7,685 nucleotides of DNA from Bacteroidota bacterium (GTDB taxonomy: Bacteria > Bacteroidota > Bacteroidia > Chitinophagales > Chitinophagaceae), in NCBI GenBank assembly GCA_021780705.1, contig JAJXYG010000203.1, forward strand, positions 1-7,685, given 5' to 3'. A program made the position numbers and the translations under genes. The notes beneath the pieces are model-generated. The model worked only from the letters and a program-made list of their open reading frames with translations, had not been told where the DNA came from and did not search any database. Positions 1 through 5,703 of the stretch are shown here, in pieces. Positions within the stretch are counted from its first letter, which is position 1. Each line of letters opens with the position of its first letter.

Positions 1-69
1 AAGGCCGGACGTTTTGGGGCTTCCCTATTCCTGCCGGGCTTTCATTACGGATATATTTGCACACCAAAT

Positions 70-130
70 AAAAAGCCTTTCAGCCTAATCCTGTTTAGAA
101 CAGGGGCCTTAACCATTGAAAAAGTCAATG
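70..130 (-). terminator. Possible 3'-end hairpins of cinA
   Basis: Two short inverted repeats lie at and just beyond the cinA stop codon. CATTGA (114-119) and TCAATG (125-130) form a 6-bp stem with a 5-nt loop that includes the stop codon. CCTGTT (90-95) and AACAGG (99-104) form a 6-bp stem with a 3-nt loop. Read on the minus strand, the second hairpin is followed 14 nt later by CTTTTTATT. The U-tract is not adjacent to the stem, so this is a weak terminator candidate rather than a textbook one. A similar arrangement follows the other minus-strand gene ending at 3500. Confidence 0.35.
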
Positions 131-1378
131 AGTCAAGATGAACTTTCGCAACAGGTTCAGGGCCATGGTGGAAGTCACTTCAATATTTCTTTTCCGGTTA
201 AACCTCAGCTGTAGCTTCTGTGTCAAAAAATCTTTTTGGTTGCCCACCGCCATCCATACAGTCCCTACCGGCTTGTCCTCCGTAGCTCCACCCGGTCCCA
301 TAATACCGGATACCGCAATTCCAAAATCGGTATGGACCTTTTCAATGACCCCCTTTAGCATTTCAATCACAGTTTCCTCACTGACCGCCCCGTGCTGAAG
401 CAAGGTGACTCCCTTAACACCCAGTAGTTTTTCCTTAATGTTATAGGAATAGCTGATCACGCTGCCTTCATAATAAGTGGATGCGCCGGGTACGGTGGTG
501 ATCAGATGGGCTATATATCCTCCCGTGCAGCTTTCGGCCGTAGAAATGGTCTGATTTCTCTCGGAAAGTAATTTTCCGATCACCACCTCCATTGGTTCAT
601 CCTGGTCAGTCACGAGATACTCCTTCACCTGACGCTTCAGATCCCCAAAAATCCGGTCCATTTCGACCGTCATGCTTTCCGGATCAGTCCCCGCCGCGGA
701 GAGTCGGAGTCTTACATATCCATAGGAGGGTAAATAGGCAAGCCTGATCGAGGAAGGAAGAGATTGTTCAAAATCGGTGATCATCTCTGCCAGGGCAGAT
801 TCTCCTATACCTGCTGTTACCAGTGTCCGGTGAAGAATGAGCGGTAAATTCCATTTTTTCTTTACCAGCGGAATTACCGTTCCCGTGATCATTCCTTCCA
901 TTTCAAAGGGTACACCCGGCATACTCACAAACATTTTCTCACCTTTATAAAAAATCATACCCGGCGCTGTCCCCCTCGGATTCTGGATCACCTCGCATAC
1001 ATCAGGCACTTCTGCCTGAAGCAAATTGATGGGGGTAACGGGTCTATGGAAAACCTCATTGAAGAGGTATTTTACGTTTTCCAATGCGGCTTCATTGACG
1101 ACCATTTTCCCCTGAAAATATCTGCACAATACTTTCTTGGTAATATCATCTGAGGTGGGCCCGAGGCCCCCGGTCATTAAGATCAAATCCACTTCTTTGG
1201 ATTCTTCATCCAGTATCCTTTCAATTGCTTCCGCGTCATCTCCCACCGATACCCGACGCAGGACAATGACTCCGGCGGAATTCAATTGCCTGGCGATCCA
1301 GGCGCTGTTGGTGTCTATCACCTGACCAATCAGCAGCTCATCACCGATCGTCACAATACTAGCCTGTATTTTTTTCAT
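125..1378 (-). CDS. cinA: CinA family protein (putative nicotinamide-nucleotide amidohydrolase)
   Basis: A full-length two-domain CinA protein of 417 residues, the usual length of the long form. The N-terminal half (about residues 5-170) is a MoaB/Mog-like molybdopterin-binding fold with TIGDELLIG (10-18), MTGGLGPTSDD (68-78) and SMPGVPFEM (152-160). The C-terminal half (about 260-415) is the CinA/PncC domain with AESCTGG (281-287), which carries the conserved serine region, and SGIMGPGGATEDKPVGT (357-373). In the family the C-terminal domain deamidates NMN to nicotinate mononucleotide in pyridine nucleotide recycling, and the N-terminal domain of long forms has been linked to ADP-ribose pyrophosphatase activity. 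The historical link to competence is by name and by operons in other phyla; nothing here shows it. The protein is cytoplasmic, with no signal peptide. The ATG at 1378 is chosen because MKKIQASIVTIGDELL is the normal start of the family and a promoter-like TAATTTTG lies only 4 nt upstream. The gene is transcribed divergently from the carboxypeptidase gene. No truncation or missing motif is visible. Confidence 0.95.
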   Translation of the reverse strand: MKKIQASIVTIGDELLIGQVIDTNSAWIARQLNSAGVIVLRRVSVGDDAEAIERILDEESKEVDLILMTGGLGPTSDDITKKVLCRYFQGKMVVNEAALENVKYLFNEVFHRPVTPINLLQAEVPDVCEVIQNPRGTAPGMIFYKGEKMFVSMPGVPFEMEGMITGTVIPLVKKKWNLPLILHRTLVTAGIGESALAEMITDFEQSLPSSIRLAYLPSYGYVRLRLSAAGTDPESMTVEMDRIFGDLKRQVKEYLVTDQDEPMEVVIGKLLSERNQTISTAESCTGGYIAHLITTVPGASTYYEGSVISYSYNIKEKLLGVKGVTLLQHGAVSEETVIEMLKGVIEKVHTDFGIAVSGIMGPGGATEDKPVGTVWMAVGNQKDFLTQKLQLRFNRKRNIEVTSTMALNLLRKFILTH

Positions 1379-1382
1379 GCGC

Positions 1383-1390
1383 CAAAATTA
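1383..1390 (-). promoter_or_regulatory. Candidate -7 promoter element of cinA
   Basis: The minus strand reads TAATTTTG here, a perfect match to the Bacteroidetes -7 consensus TAnnTTTG. Its last base is separated from the cinA ATG by only GCGC, so transcription would start at or within a base or two of the start codon and give a leaderless mRNA. No TTG or TTTG occurs at the expected 17-23 nt upstream; the nearest TTG has an 11-nt spacer. The assignment therefore rests on one box and its position. Confidence 0.45.
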
Positions 1391-1487
1391 GGGTAGCCCA
1401 CCAATATTCCCATCTTATTATTTTCAGGTAGGCATGCCGGCCACTCCTTAGGATACAGTGTACCCCGGTAAATTCGGGATAAAATTT

Positions 1488-1495
1488 TAGTTTTG
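1488..1495 (+). promoter_or_regulatory. Candidate -7 promoter element of the carboxypeptidase gene
   Basis: TAGTTTTG matches the Bacteroidetes -7 consensus TAnnTTTG exactly and ends 14 nt before the ATG at 1510, predicting a leader of roughly ten nucleotides. No matching -33 TTTG is seen at the usual spacing. It lies back to back with the cinA element at 1383-1390, so the 131-bp spacer probably carries both divergent promoters. Confidence 0.45.
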
Positions 1496-1509
1496 AGTAA
1501 ACTAAGTCC

Positions 1510-2901
1510 ATGTTGAAAAAACTGTTCTTTATAATTTTCGGCTTCTACGCCAGCCTGGGGCAGGCCCAAAGTGTCAGGACCCATTTTAATACTCGATTCC
1601 GGGAGTTATTGCATGACCCGGACATGATACACGCTTCTGTAGGGCTGCTGGTAATCAATAATAACACCGGTAACACCTTTTACAGCTTCAACCCGGACCT
1701 CGGACTGGCACCTGCCAGTTGCCAAAAAACCATTGTAGCAACCACGGCATATGACCTGCTTGGTTCACACTTCACCTATAAAACCCAGGTAGGCTATACG
1801 GGATATATCGAAAATGGAACACTGAAGGGAGACCTTATTATCCAGGGCAGCGGTGATCCCACCCTGGGAAGCTGGCGGTATGAAGACACCAGGGAGGATA
1901 CCGTGCTAAATGAATTTGAAGGTGCGATTCACGCCCAGGGAATCCACACCCTTACTGGCAATATTTATGCGCCTGAGCAATGGCCTGGGGAAAGGCTGCC
2001 CGGAGGATGGATCTGGGAGGATATTGGCAACTATTATGGTGCCGGGGCAGGTCAGTTAAACTGGCGGGAAAACCAGTATGACCTTATTTTAAAATCCGGG
2101 ACCCGAATCGGGGATTCAGTGGTACTGGAAAGCACTATCCCATCCGAACTGGTGGGACTTGATATGAAGGTGCTGGCCACCAGCGCTGCCGCGGGAACGG
2201 GGGATCAGACCGTAATATATGTGCCCCTTTTTGGAAAGAACTCTCATCTGAGGGGTACGATACCGGTGGACGAAGACCACTTTGCCGTGTCAGGATCCAT
2301 GCCCCATCCGGGAATGCAAATGGCCATCACCCTGCAAAGCATGATTACCCGGCAACCCATGCAGGAAATTGCTTCAAAATATCCTGAAACCTGGAGCCAT
2401 TCAAAAATTCATGATTTTTATAGCCACACCTCCCCTGATCTGGACAGCATTACCTACTGGTTCCTAAAGCGAAGCATCAATCTATTTGGCGAGGCACTTA
2501 CCAAGACGCTGGGAGGGGCTTTCACCGGAAGTGCCTCCACAGACAGCGGGGTTGCCGTCATCCAAAGGCACTGGAATCGTCTGGGGATTTCTCCCTATGC
2601 AATGAATATCCAGGACGGTTGCGGGCTTTCCCCCGCCAACAGGGTCACGGCTTCCACCCTGGTAAAGGTGATGCAATATGCCAGAAAGAGGCCCTGGTTT
2701 TCCTCCTTCTATTATGCTTTGCCTGAAATCCATGGGATCAAAATGAAAAGTGGTTCCATTGGAGGGGTGGTTTCCTACACAGGGTATATCCCAAGCAAAG
2801 ACGGGACTCTTTATACTTTTGCCTTCATCATTAATAACTTTTATGGCAATTCTGATGCAATTAGAAAAAAAATGTGGAATTTGCTGGACATTCTAAAATA
2901 G
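1510..2901 (+). CDS. dacB: D-alanyl-D-alanine carboxypeptidase/endopeptidase, PBP4 family
   Basis: A class C penicillin-binding protein of 463 residues (peptidase family S13), expected to trim D-Ala from, or cut D-Ala cross-links in, peptidoglycan in the periplasm. Residues 1-20 are a Sec signal peptide (basic MLKK, hydrophobic core, probable cleavage near GQA/QS). The catalytic motifs are present: SxxK as S70-C71-Q72-K73 within APASCQK, SxN as S322-I323-N324, and the KTG-type triad as K413-S414-G415. The family signatures GSGDPTLG (113-120) and DGCGLS (369-374, normally DGSGLS) also occur. The roughly 250-residue spacing between SxxK and SxN matches the large inserted domains of the PBP4 class and separates it from DacA-type enzymes. 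Two oddities: the only cysteines I find, C71 and C371, both lie inside active-site motifs, and the third motif is KSG rather than KTG. The gene is first in a likely two-gene unit with the DUF6526 gene 43 bp downstream, and diverges from cinA. Confidence 0.93.
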   Translation: MLKKLFFIIFGFYASLGQAQSVRTHFNTRFRELLHDPDMIHASVGLLVINNNTGNTFYSFNPDLGLAPASCQKTIVATTAYDLLGSHFTYKTQVGYTGYIENGTLKGDLIIQGSGDPTLGSWRYEDTREDTVLNEFEGAIHAQGIHTLTGNIYAPEQWPGERLPGGWIWEDIGNYYGAGAGQLNWRENQYDLILKSGTRIGDSVVLESTIPSELVGLDMKVLATSAAAGTGDQTVIYVPLFGKNSHLRGTIPVDEDHFAVSGSMPHPGMQMAITLQSMITRQPMQEIASKYPETWSHSKIHDFYSHTSPDLDSITYWFLKRSINLFGEALTKTLGGAFTGSASTDSGVAVIQRHWNRLGISPYAMNIQDGCGLSPANRVTASTLVKVMQYARKRPWFSSFYYALPEIHGIKMKSGSIGGVVSYTGYIPSKDGTLYTFAFIINNFYGNSDAIRKKMWNLLDILK

Positions 2902-2944
2902 CTTGTGAAGACCCTGTTTCACCTAATCTACTAATGCTTCGTTT

Positions 2945-3376
2945 ATGGCTCAAAATTACAAATCCCACGTTCGATATGTGCCGTTATACCATATAGTACT
3001 CTACGTACTGTTGCTTCTTTGCCTGATCACCTCGTCCTGGAATCTATTTCGCGCGCTTTCTTTCCATTCGGGCAGACTGGTAGCGGTGAGTCTGGTAGGG
3101 CTGGTGCTTATTGGAGCGATTCTTGCCTGGTATTCGCGGGTCTTTGCCTTAAAGGCACAGGACCGGGCCATCCGGGCAGAAGAAAATATAAGACACCTGG
3201 CCCTTACAGGGAAACTGCTGGACAAGCGCCTGCATCTCTCTCAAATAATTGCTTTGCGTTTTGCAAACGACGAGGAGTTTCTTACCCTGGCTACCAAAGC
3301 TGCAGAAGAGGGTATGAAGGCCTCGGATATCAAGCAAGCAATCCGTGATTGGAAGGCAGATTACCATAGGGTGTAA
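2945..3376 (+). CDS. DUF6526 family small membrane protein
   Basis: A 143-residue protein that I recognise as DUF6526 from its opening MAQNYKSHVRYVPLYH and the segment ALKAQDRAIRAEEN (68-81) followed by LALTGKLLD (85-93) and IIALRFANDEEF (101-112). Two hydrophobic helices, about residues 14-33 and 45-63, form a hairpin in the inner membrane. The rest (about 65-143) is a charged, helical, probably cytoplasmic domain ending in the conserved-looking IRDWKADYHRV. The biochemical function of the family is unknown and nothing here reveals it. It starts 43 bp after the carboxypeptidase stop codon on the same strand, with no promoter-like box of its own in the gap, so co-transcription is likely. The gap has only a small 5-bp inverted repeat (GTGAA 2905-2909 with TTCAC 2918-2922). 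The start is the ATG at 2945; an earlier ATG at 2934 is out of frame. Confidence 0.85.
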   Translation: MAQNYKSHVRYVPLYHIVLYVLLLLCLITSSWNLFRALSFHSGRLVAVSLVGLVLIGAILAWYSRVFALKAQDRAIRAEENIRHLALTGKLLDKRLHLSQIIALRFANDEEFLTLATKAAEEGMKASDIKQAIRDWKADYHRV

Positions 3377-3448
3377 ACTCACCGGAAGGGTATTCAATAC
3401 ACTCTCCTTTGGGCTGAGCACATTTACCCATATCCTCCTTAATTTAAT

Positions 3449-3477
3449 AAAAAGGTCTAAAGCCTGTTTTGTTCAGG
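3449..3477 (-). terminator. Weak terminator candidate after the sugar isomerase-like gene
   Basis: On the minus strand, 23 nt past the stop codon of the gene ending at 3500, CCTG and CAGG (within 3463-3477) form a 4-bp stem and are followed 9 nt later by CTTTTTATT. The stem is short and the U-tract is offset. The arrangement resembles the region after cinA (15-nt hairpin sequences agree at 12 positions, both followed by CTTTTTATT), which raises the call slightly above chance. The spacer between the two convergent genes (3377-3499) holds nothing else that I can recognise. Confidence 0.25.
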
Positions 3478-3499
3478 ATTCCCCACCACAAAAAAGTAC

Positions 3500-4420
3500 C
3501 TATACTTTCAGCGTATTCCTGAGATAATGAAAACTTTCTGTAATGCTGGCAAAAGGATCTTTCGGCATGTCGTGTTCTACAAAGAAATGTTTCATTCCGG
3601 CTACAGAGGCGTTTTCAAAAATCCTTTTGAAGTCGATTACCCCTTCACCCACCGGAGCAGGTCCTTTGCGATCCTTGTCCAAATCCTTTACGTGCCAGAG
3701 CGGGAATCTACCCGGATGAGCCTTAAACAGCGCCACCGGATCCACCCCAGCTTTGGTGGCCCAGCATAAATCCAATTCCATTTTGATATCGGGCGTCAAA
3801 TCCCTGAGGAACACATCATAGGGAATTTCGCCATCGGTCTTTTCAAATTCCTCTGTATGGTTATGATAGGCCAGGGTGATATTGGCCTTCCGGCAGAGTT
3901 CCCCGGTCTTGTTCAAGATTTCTACTGAAGACTTGATTTCGTCTCCACTGTAGGTTGGAATATTGGCACATACCAAATACGGAATTCCTCCCTCTGCGGC
4001 CTGGTCTACCAGTTCCTGCATGTTTTCTTTAAGATTCTTCATGGGGGGAAGCTGGATGGGTTTGCCGTCCGGACCATTGGGCATCTTGGTCCCGGGAGGC
4101 AATTTAAAGGGCGCCCCCAGCACGTGGTGGGATTTCCAGGACATGCCCAGGCTGTTCACAAGGGATTTAAACTCTTTGGGCGTGTACCCATAGAAGGGGC
4201 CCAGTTTACTGAAGGCCGATTCCAGTTCACGGTAACCAATTTCTTCCACTTGCTGCAGGTGCTCTTTCACATCACTGGTCATCACATTGAAAAGTGTGTA
4301 CAACTGCAGTCCTATTGGATGAGGCTTTCTAAGCAGTTCGGCGCCTAATAGTTTTGGAGCTACCATACTGCCTAAAACCAGGGCGCCTGAGGTTTTCAGG
4401 AAATTTCTTCTCTTAAGCAT
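3500..4420 (-). CDS. Tat-exported sugar phosphate isomerase/epimerase-like protein
   Basis: A 306-residue xylose-isomerase-like TIM barrel (AP endonuclease family 2 fold). The N-terminus MLKRRNFLKTSGALVLGSMV carries a twin-arginine motif (RRNFLK, residues 4-9) and a hydrophobic stretch to about residue 27; there is no lipobox cysteine, so the product is expected folded in the periplasm. Likely metal or substrate ligands in barrel positions are H186 and H188 in AYHNH, E215 and D217 in MELDLCW, H243 in LWHVKD, and E282 in FFVEHD, with GEG at 258-260. Family members isomerise or epimerise sugars and inositol derivatives, but the substrate cannot be read from the sequence. A proline/glycine-rich segment (about 103-129) sits between early barrel elements and may be a lineage insertion. 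The gene stands alone, convergent with the DUF6526 gene and divergent from tonB. No sugar transporter, dehydrogenase or regulator lies beside it to indicate a pathway. The ATG at 4420 is supported by the intact Tat motif directly after it. Confidence 0.88.
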   Translation of the reverse strand: MLKRRNFLKTSGALVLGSMVAPKLLGAELLRKPHPIGLQLYTLFNVMTSDVKEHLQQVEEIGYRELESAFSKLGPFYGYTPKEFKSLVNSLGMSWKSHHVLGAPFKLPPGTKMPNGPDGKPIQLPPMKNLKENMQELVDQAAEGGIPYLVCANIPTYSGDEIKSSVEILNKTGELCRKANITLAYHNHTEEFEKTDGEIPYDVFLRDLTPDIKMELDLCWATKAGVDPVALFKAHPGRFPLWHVKDLDKDRKGPAPVGEGVIDFKRIFENASVAGMKHFFVEHDMPKDPFASITESFHYLRNTLKV

Positions 4421-4759
4421 ATCTATTTTTTAAATTGGGAATTATTTTTAGCAATCACTTTGGTCCCTCAAATTAAAAAAAACTGGTCAAATAACCCCTG
4501 CCATTTATAATGATTATCCGCCTTTTCAATAAAAATTGCCCACTCCAGTCTGGGAGTTTCAGGGATAAAGCTGGCAGTTAGAGTGCCTTCGGGTAACAAC
4601 TAGGAGACCTGCCCGTTATCGTGGGGTCCCCTGCCCTTTCGCTTACTCCCCGCTGCTGCCAATATCTATCATCCTAATGGCTGACAATTCTCATTGCGCA
4701 GTGGTAGATTTCCGGCTAGATTAGCAGCGTTATATGCAACCTTTTGAATCACTTAAAAT
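4421..4759. other. 339-bp divergent intergenic region, AT-rich then GC-rich and structured
   Basis: The spacer separates the isomerase-like gene (minus) and tonB (plus). Positions 4421-4540 are AT-rich with A/T runs, typical of a Bacteroidetes promoter region, but no full TAnnTTTG match is seen for either gene; TAGATTTC at 4705-4712 is one base off in the tonB direction. From about 4541 to 4740 the composition becomes GC-rich and several inverted repeats appear: ACTCC/GGAGT (4542-4546 and 4553-4557), GGCA/TGCC (4573-4576 and 4584-4587), the palindrome GGGGTCCCC (near 4623-4631), a 7-bp pair CGCTGCT/AGCAGCG (4651-4657 and 4723-4729), and CATTGC/GCAGTG (4692-4697 and 4698-4703). No coding frame of useful length is present on either strand. 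It could be a long tonB leader, a small RNA, or the remnant of an element; I cannot decide. Confidence 0.5.
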
Positions 4760-5599
4760 ATGTCACTCATGCGAGTACATGCTCAAAAAACAATTAATTG
4801 GTTGGATATCCTCTTTGAAGGTCGAAATAAAGATTACGGCGCTTACCTACTCAGAAAAACCTATACTAAAAGAGTGGTAATCGCCCTCACGACCGCTGGT
4901 ATCCTTACTTCAGGATTGATCCTGGCATCGGTAATTAAACAAAGGCTAAAGCAAACTGAAACTTTCACCAATATTACTATTCACGATGTGACCCTTTCTG
5001 AAATCAACAAACCCAATGAACCGCCGCCGCCCCCACCTCCCGTAATGAAACCTCCTCCCATGGTGAAAGTGGCCACGATCGCCTTTACCCCTCCCAAAGT
5101 AGTAAAAGATGAGGATGTCATGAAACCCCCGCCCGATGTGAAACAAATTACCGAGGCAAGGATTGATGTAAAAACAGAAGCCGGCGCCAAGGATTTGGGA
5201 ATTATTGCACCTCCCGAACCCACACGGGGCACCCAGGTGGTTGCCGCTCCGGTTGCAAAAAAGGAATCCAGCGATGAGATATTCACCAAGGTCGAAATTG
5301 AAGCATCTTTCCCAGGTGGTCCGGATGGATGGGCCAGGTACGTGCAACGTGCCGTTTCAGGTCATATTGATGAGTTCTCCGACGCGGATTTCGGTACCTG
5401 TATCGTTAAATTTGTGGTAGACAAAACCGGGAAGGTGAGCAATGTGGAAGCTATTACCATGAAAACCAGCAAGCTGGCCGAGGTGGCGGTCAATATGATC
5501 CGAAAGGGTCCCAACTGGATCCCTGCCCAGCAGAATGGTTCCTATGTAAATGCATACCGTCTTCAACCAGTAACCCTGAAAAACCCGGACCAGCAGTGA
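4760..5599 (+). CDS. tonB: Energy transducer TonB
   Basis: A 279-residue TonB protein that would carry proton-motive energy from an ExbB/ExbD motor to TonB-dependent receptors in the outer membrane. The N-terminal cytoplasmic part has the Bacteroidetes signature LDILFEGRNKDYGAYLLRKTY (15-35 region), then a single membrane anchor (about 38-58). A periplasmic proline-rich spacer (about 85-150) includes seven consecutive prolines at 88-94 and repeated PPP/KPPP blocks. The C-terminal TonB domain (about 182-275) begins with FPGGPDGW (184-191) and contains IVKFVVDKTGKVSNVE and the usual YVNAYRLQPVTL ending. The first ATG (4760) is used; a second in-frame ATG follows three codons later, and either would keep the domain intact. 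No exbB or exbD lies next to it, so it must work with motor proteins encoded elsewhere. The receptor-like gene at the right edge is a possible client in general terms only. The gene converges on arsM. Confidence 0.93.
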   Translation: MSLMRVHAQKTINWLDILFEGRNKDYGAYLLRKTYTKRVVIALTTAGILTSGLILASVIKQRLKQTETFTNITIHDVTLSEINKPNEPPPPPPPVMKPPPMVKVATIAFTPPKVVKDEDVMKPPPDVKQITEARIDVKTEAGAKDLGIIAPPEPTRGTQVVAAPVAKKESSDEIFTKVEIEASFPGGPDGWARYVQRAVSGHIDEFSDADFGTCIVKFVVDKTGKVSNVEAITMKTSKLAEVAVNMIRKGPNWIPAQQNGSYVNAYRLQPVTLKNPDQQ

Positions 5600-5642
5600 G
5601 TCAACCCGGGAACGGAGTACCCTGAGGGGGTTCCCCTGACTC
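5598..5642. terminator. Strong stem-loop between convergent tonB and arsM
   Basis: A nested inverted repeat starts at the tonB stop codon. The outer stem is GAGTCA (5598-5603) with TGACTC (5637-5642), the inner stem is GGGAAC (5608-5613) with GTTCCC (5630-5635), and the apex contains CCC-TGA-GGG (5620-5628). The two main stems are each 6 bp and perfect, separated by an asymmetric bulge (4 nt against 1 nt). There is no U-tract on either strand, so this is not a canonical intrinsic terminator. It may still stop or protect both convergent transcripts. A second weaker pair, TCCTCT/AGAGGA (5641-5646 and 5667-5672), follows. Confidence 0.45.
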
Positions 5643-5703
5643 CTCTATGCTCTAATTCAGGCGCACAGAGGAAACCGTAAGAATAGAACTGACATGGGGA
5701 AAA

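Noticed and set aside
52..59. TATATTTG, a perfect TAnnTTTG match on the plus strand
   Set aside because: It would drive transcription straight into the antisense of cinA, has no -33 element at a proper distance, and no plus-strand gene follows.
1..138. Open plus-strand frame from the left edge to a TGA at 139-141 (46 codons), possibly the end of an upstream gene
   Set aside because: It has no visible start, shows no recognisable motif, and overlaps the 3' end of cinA by about 14 bp. A short open stretch at a window edge is expected by chance.
138..398. 86-codon plus-strand frame opposite the cinA C-terminus
   Set aside because: It is the antisense shadow of a strongly supported gene, with an unnatural serine/proline-rich composition and no motif.
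2905..2922. GTGAA/TTCAC hairpin between the carboxypeptidase and DUF6526 genes as a terminator
   Set aside because: The stem is only 5 bp with an 8-nt loop and no U-tract, so it is unlikely to stop transcription.
3019..3348. 109-codon plus-strand frame inside the DUF6526 gene
   Set aside because: It is fully nested in another frame of a recognised family member; composition is not protein-like.
3345..3527. 60-codon plus-strand frame across the convergent spacer at 3377-3499
   Set aside because: It overlaps the 3' ends of both neighbouring genes, has no family resemblance and no start signal.
4677..4724. 15-codon ORF (MADNSHCAVVDFRLD) upstream of tonB, as a possible leader peptide
   Set aside because: It is too short to separate from chance and shows no codon run or paired attenuator that would suggest translational control.
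4681..4740. Full integron attC site ending at GTTATATGC
   Set aside because: The 5' R'' partner is poor, the stem has only short paired blocks, and no integrase or cassette-like gene is in the window. It is kept only as part of the wider finding on the GC-rich spacer.
4946..5347. Long minus-strand frames opposite tonB (133 and 102 codons)
   Set aside because: Their glycine-rich runs are the complement of the tonB proline codons; there is no start signal and no domain.
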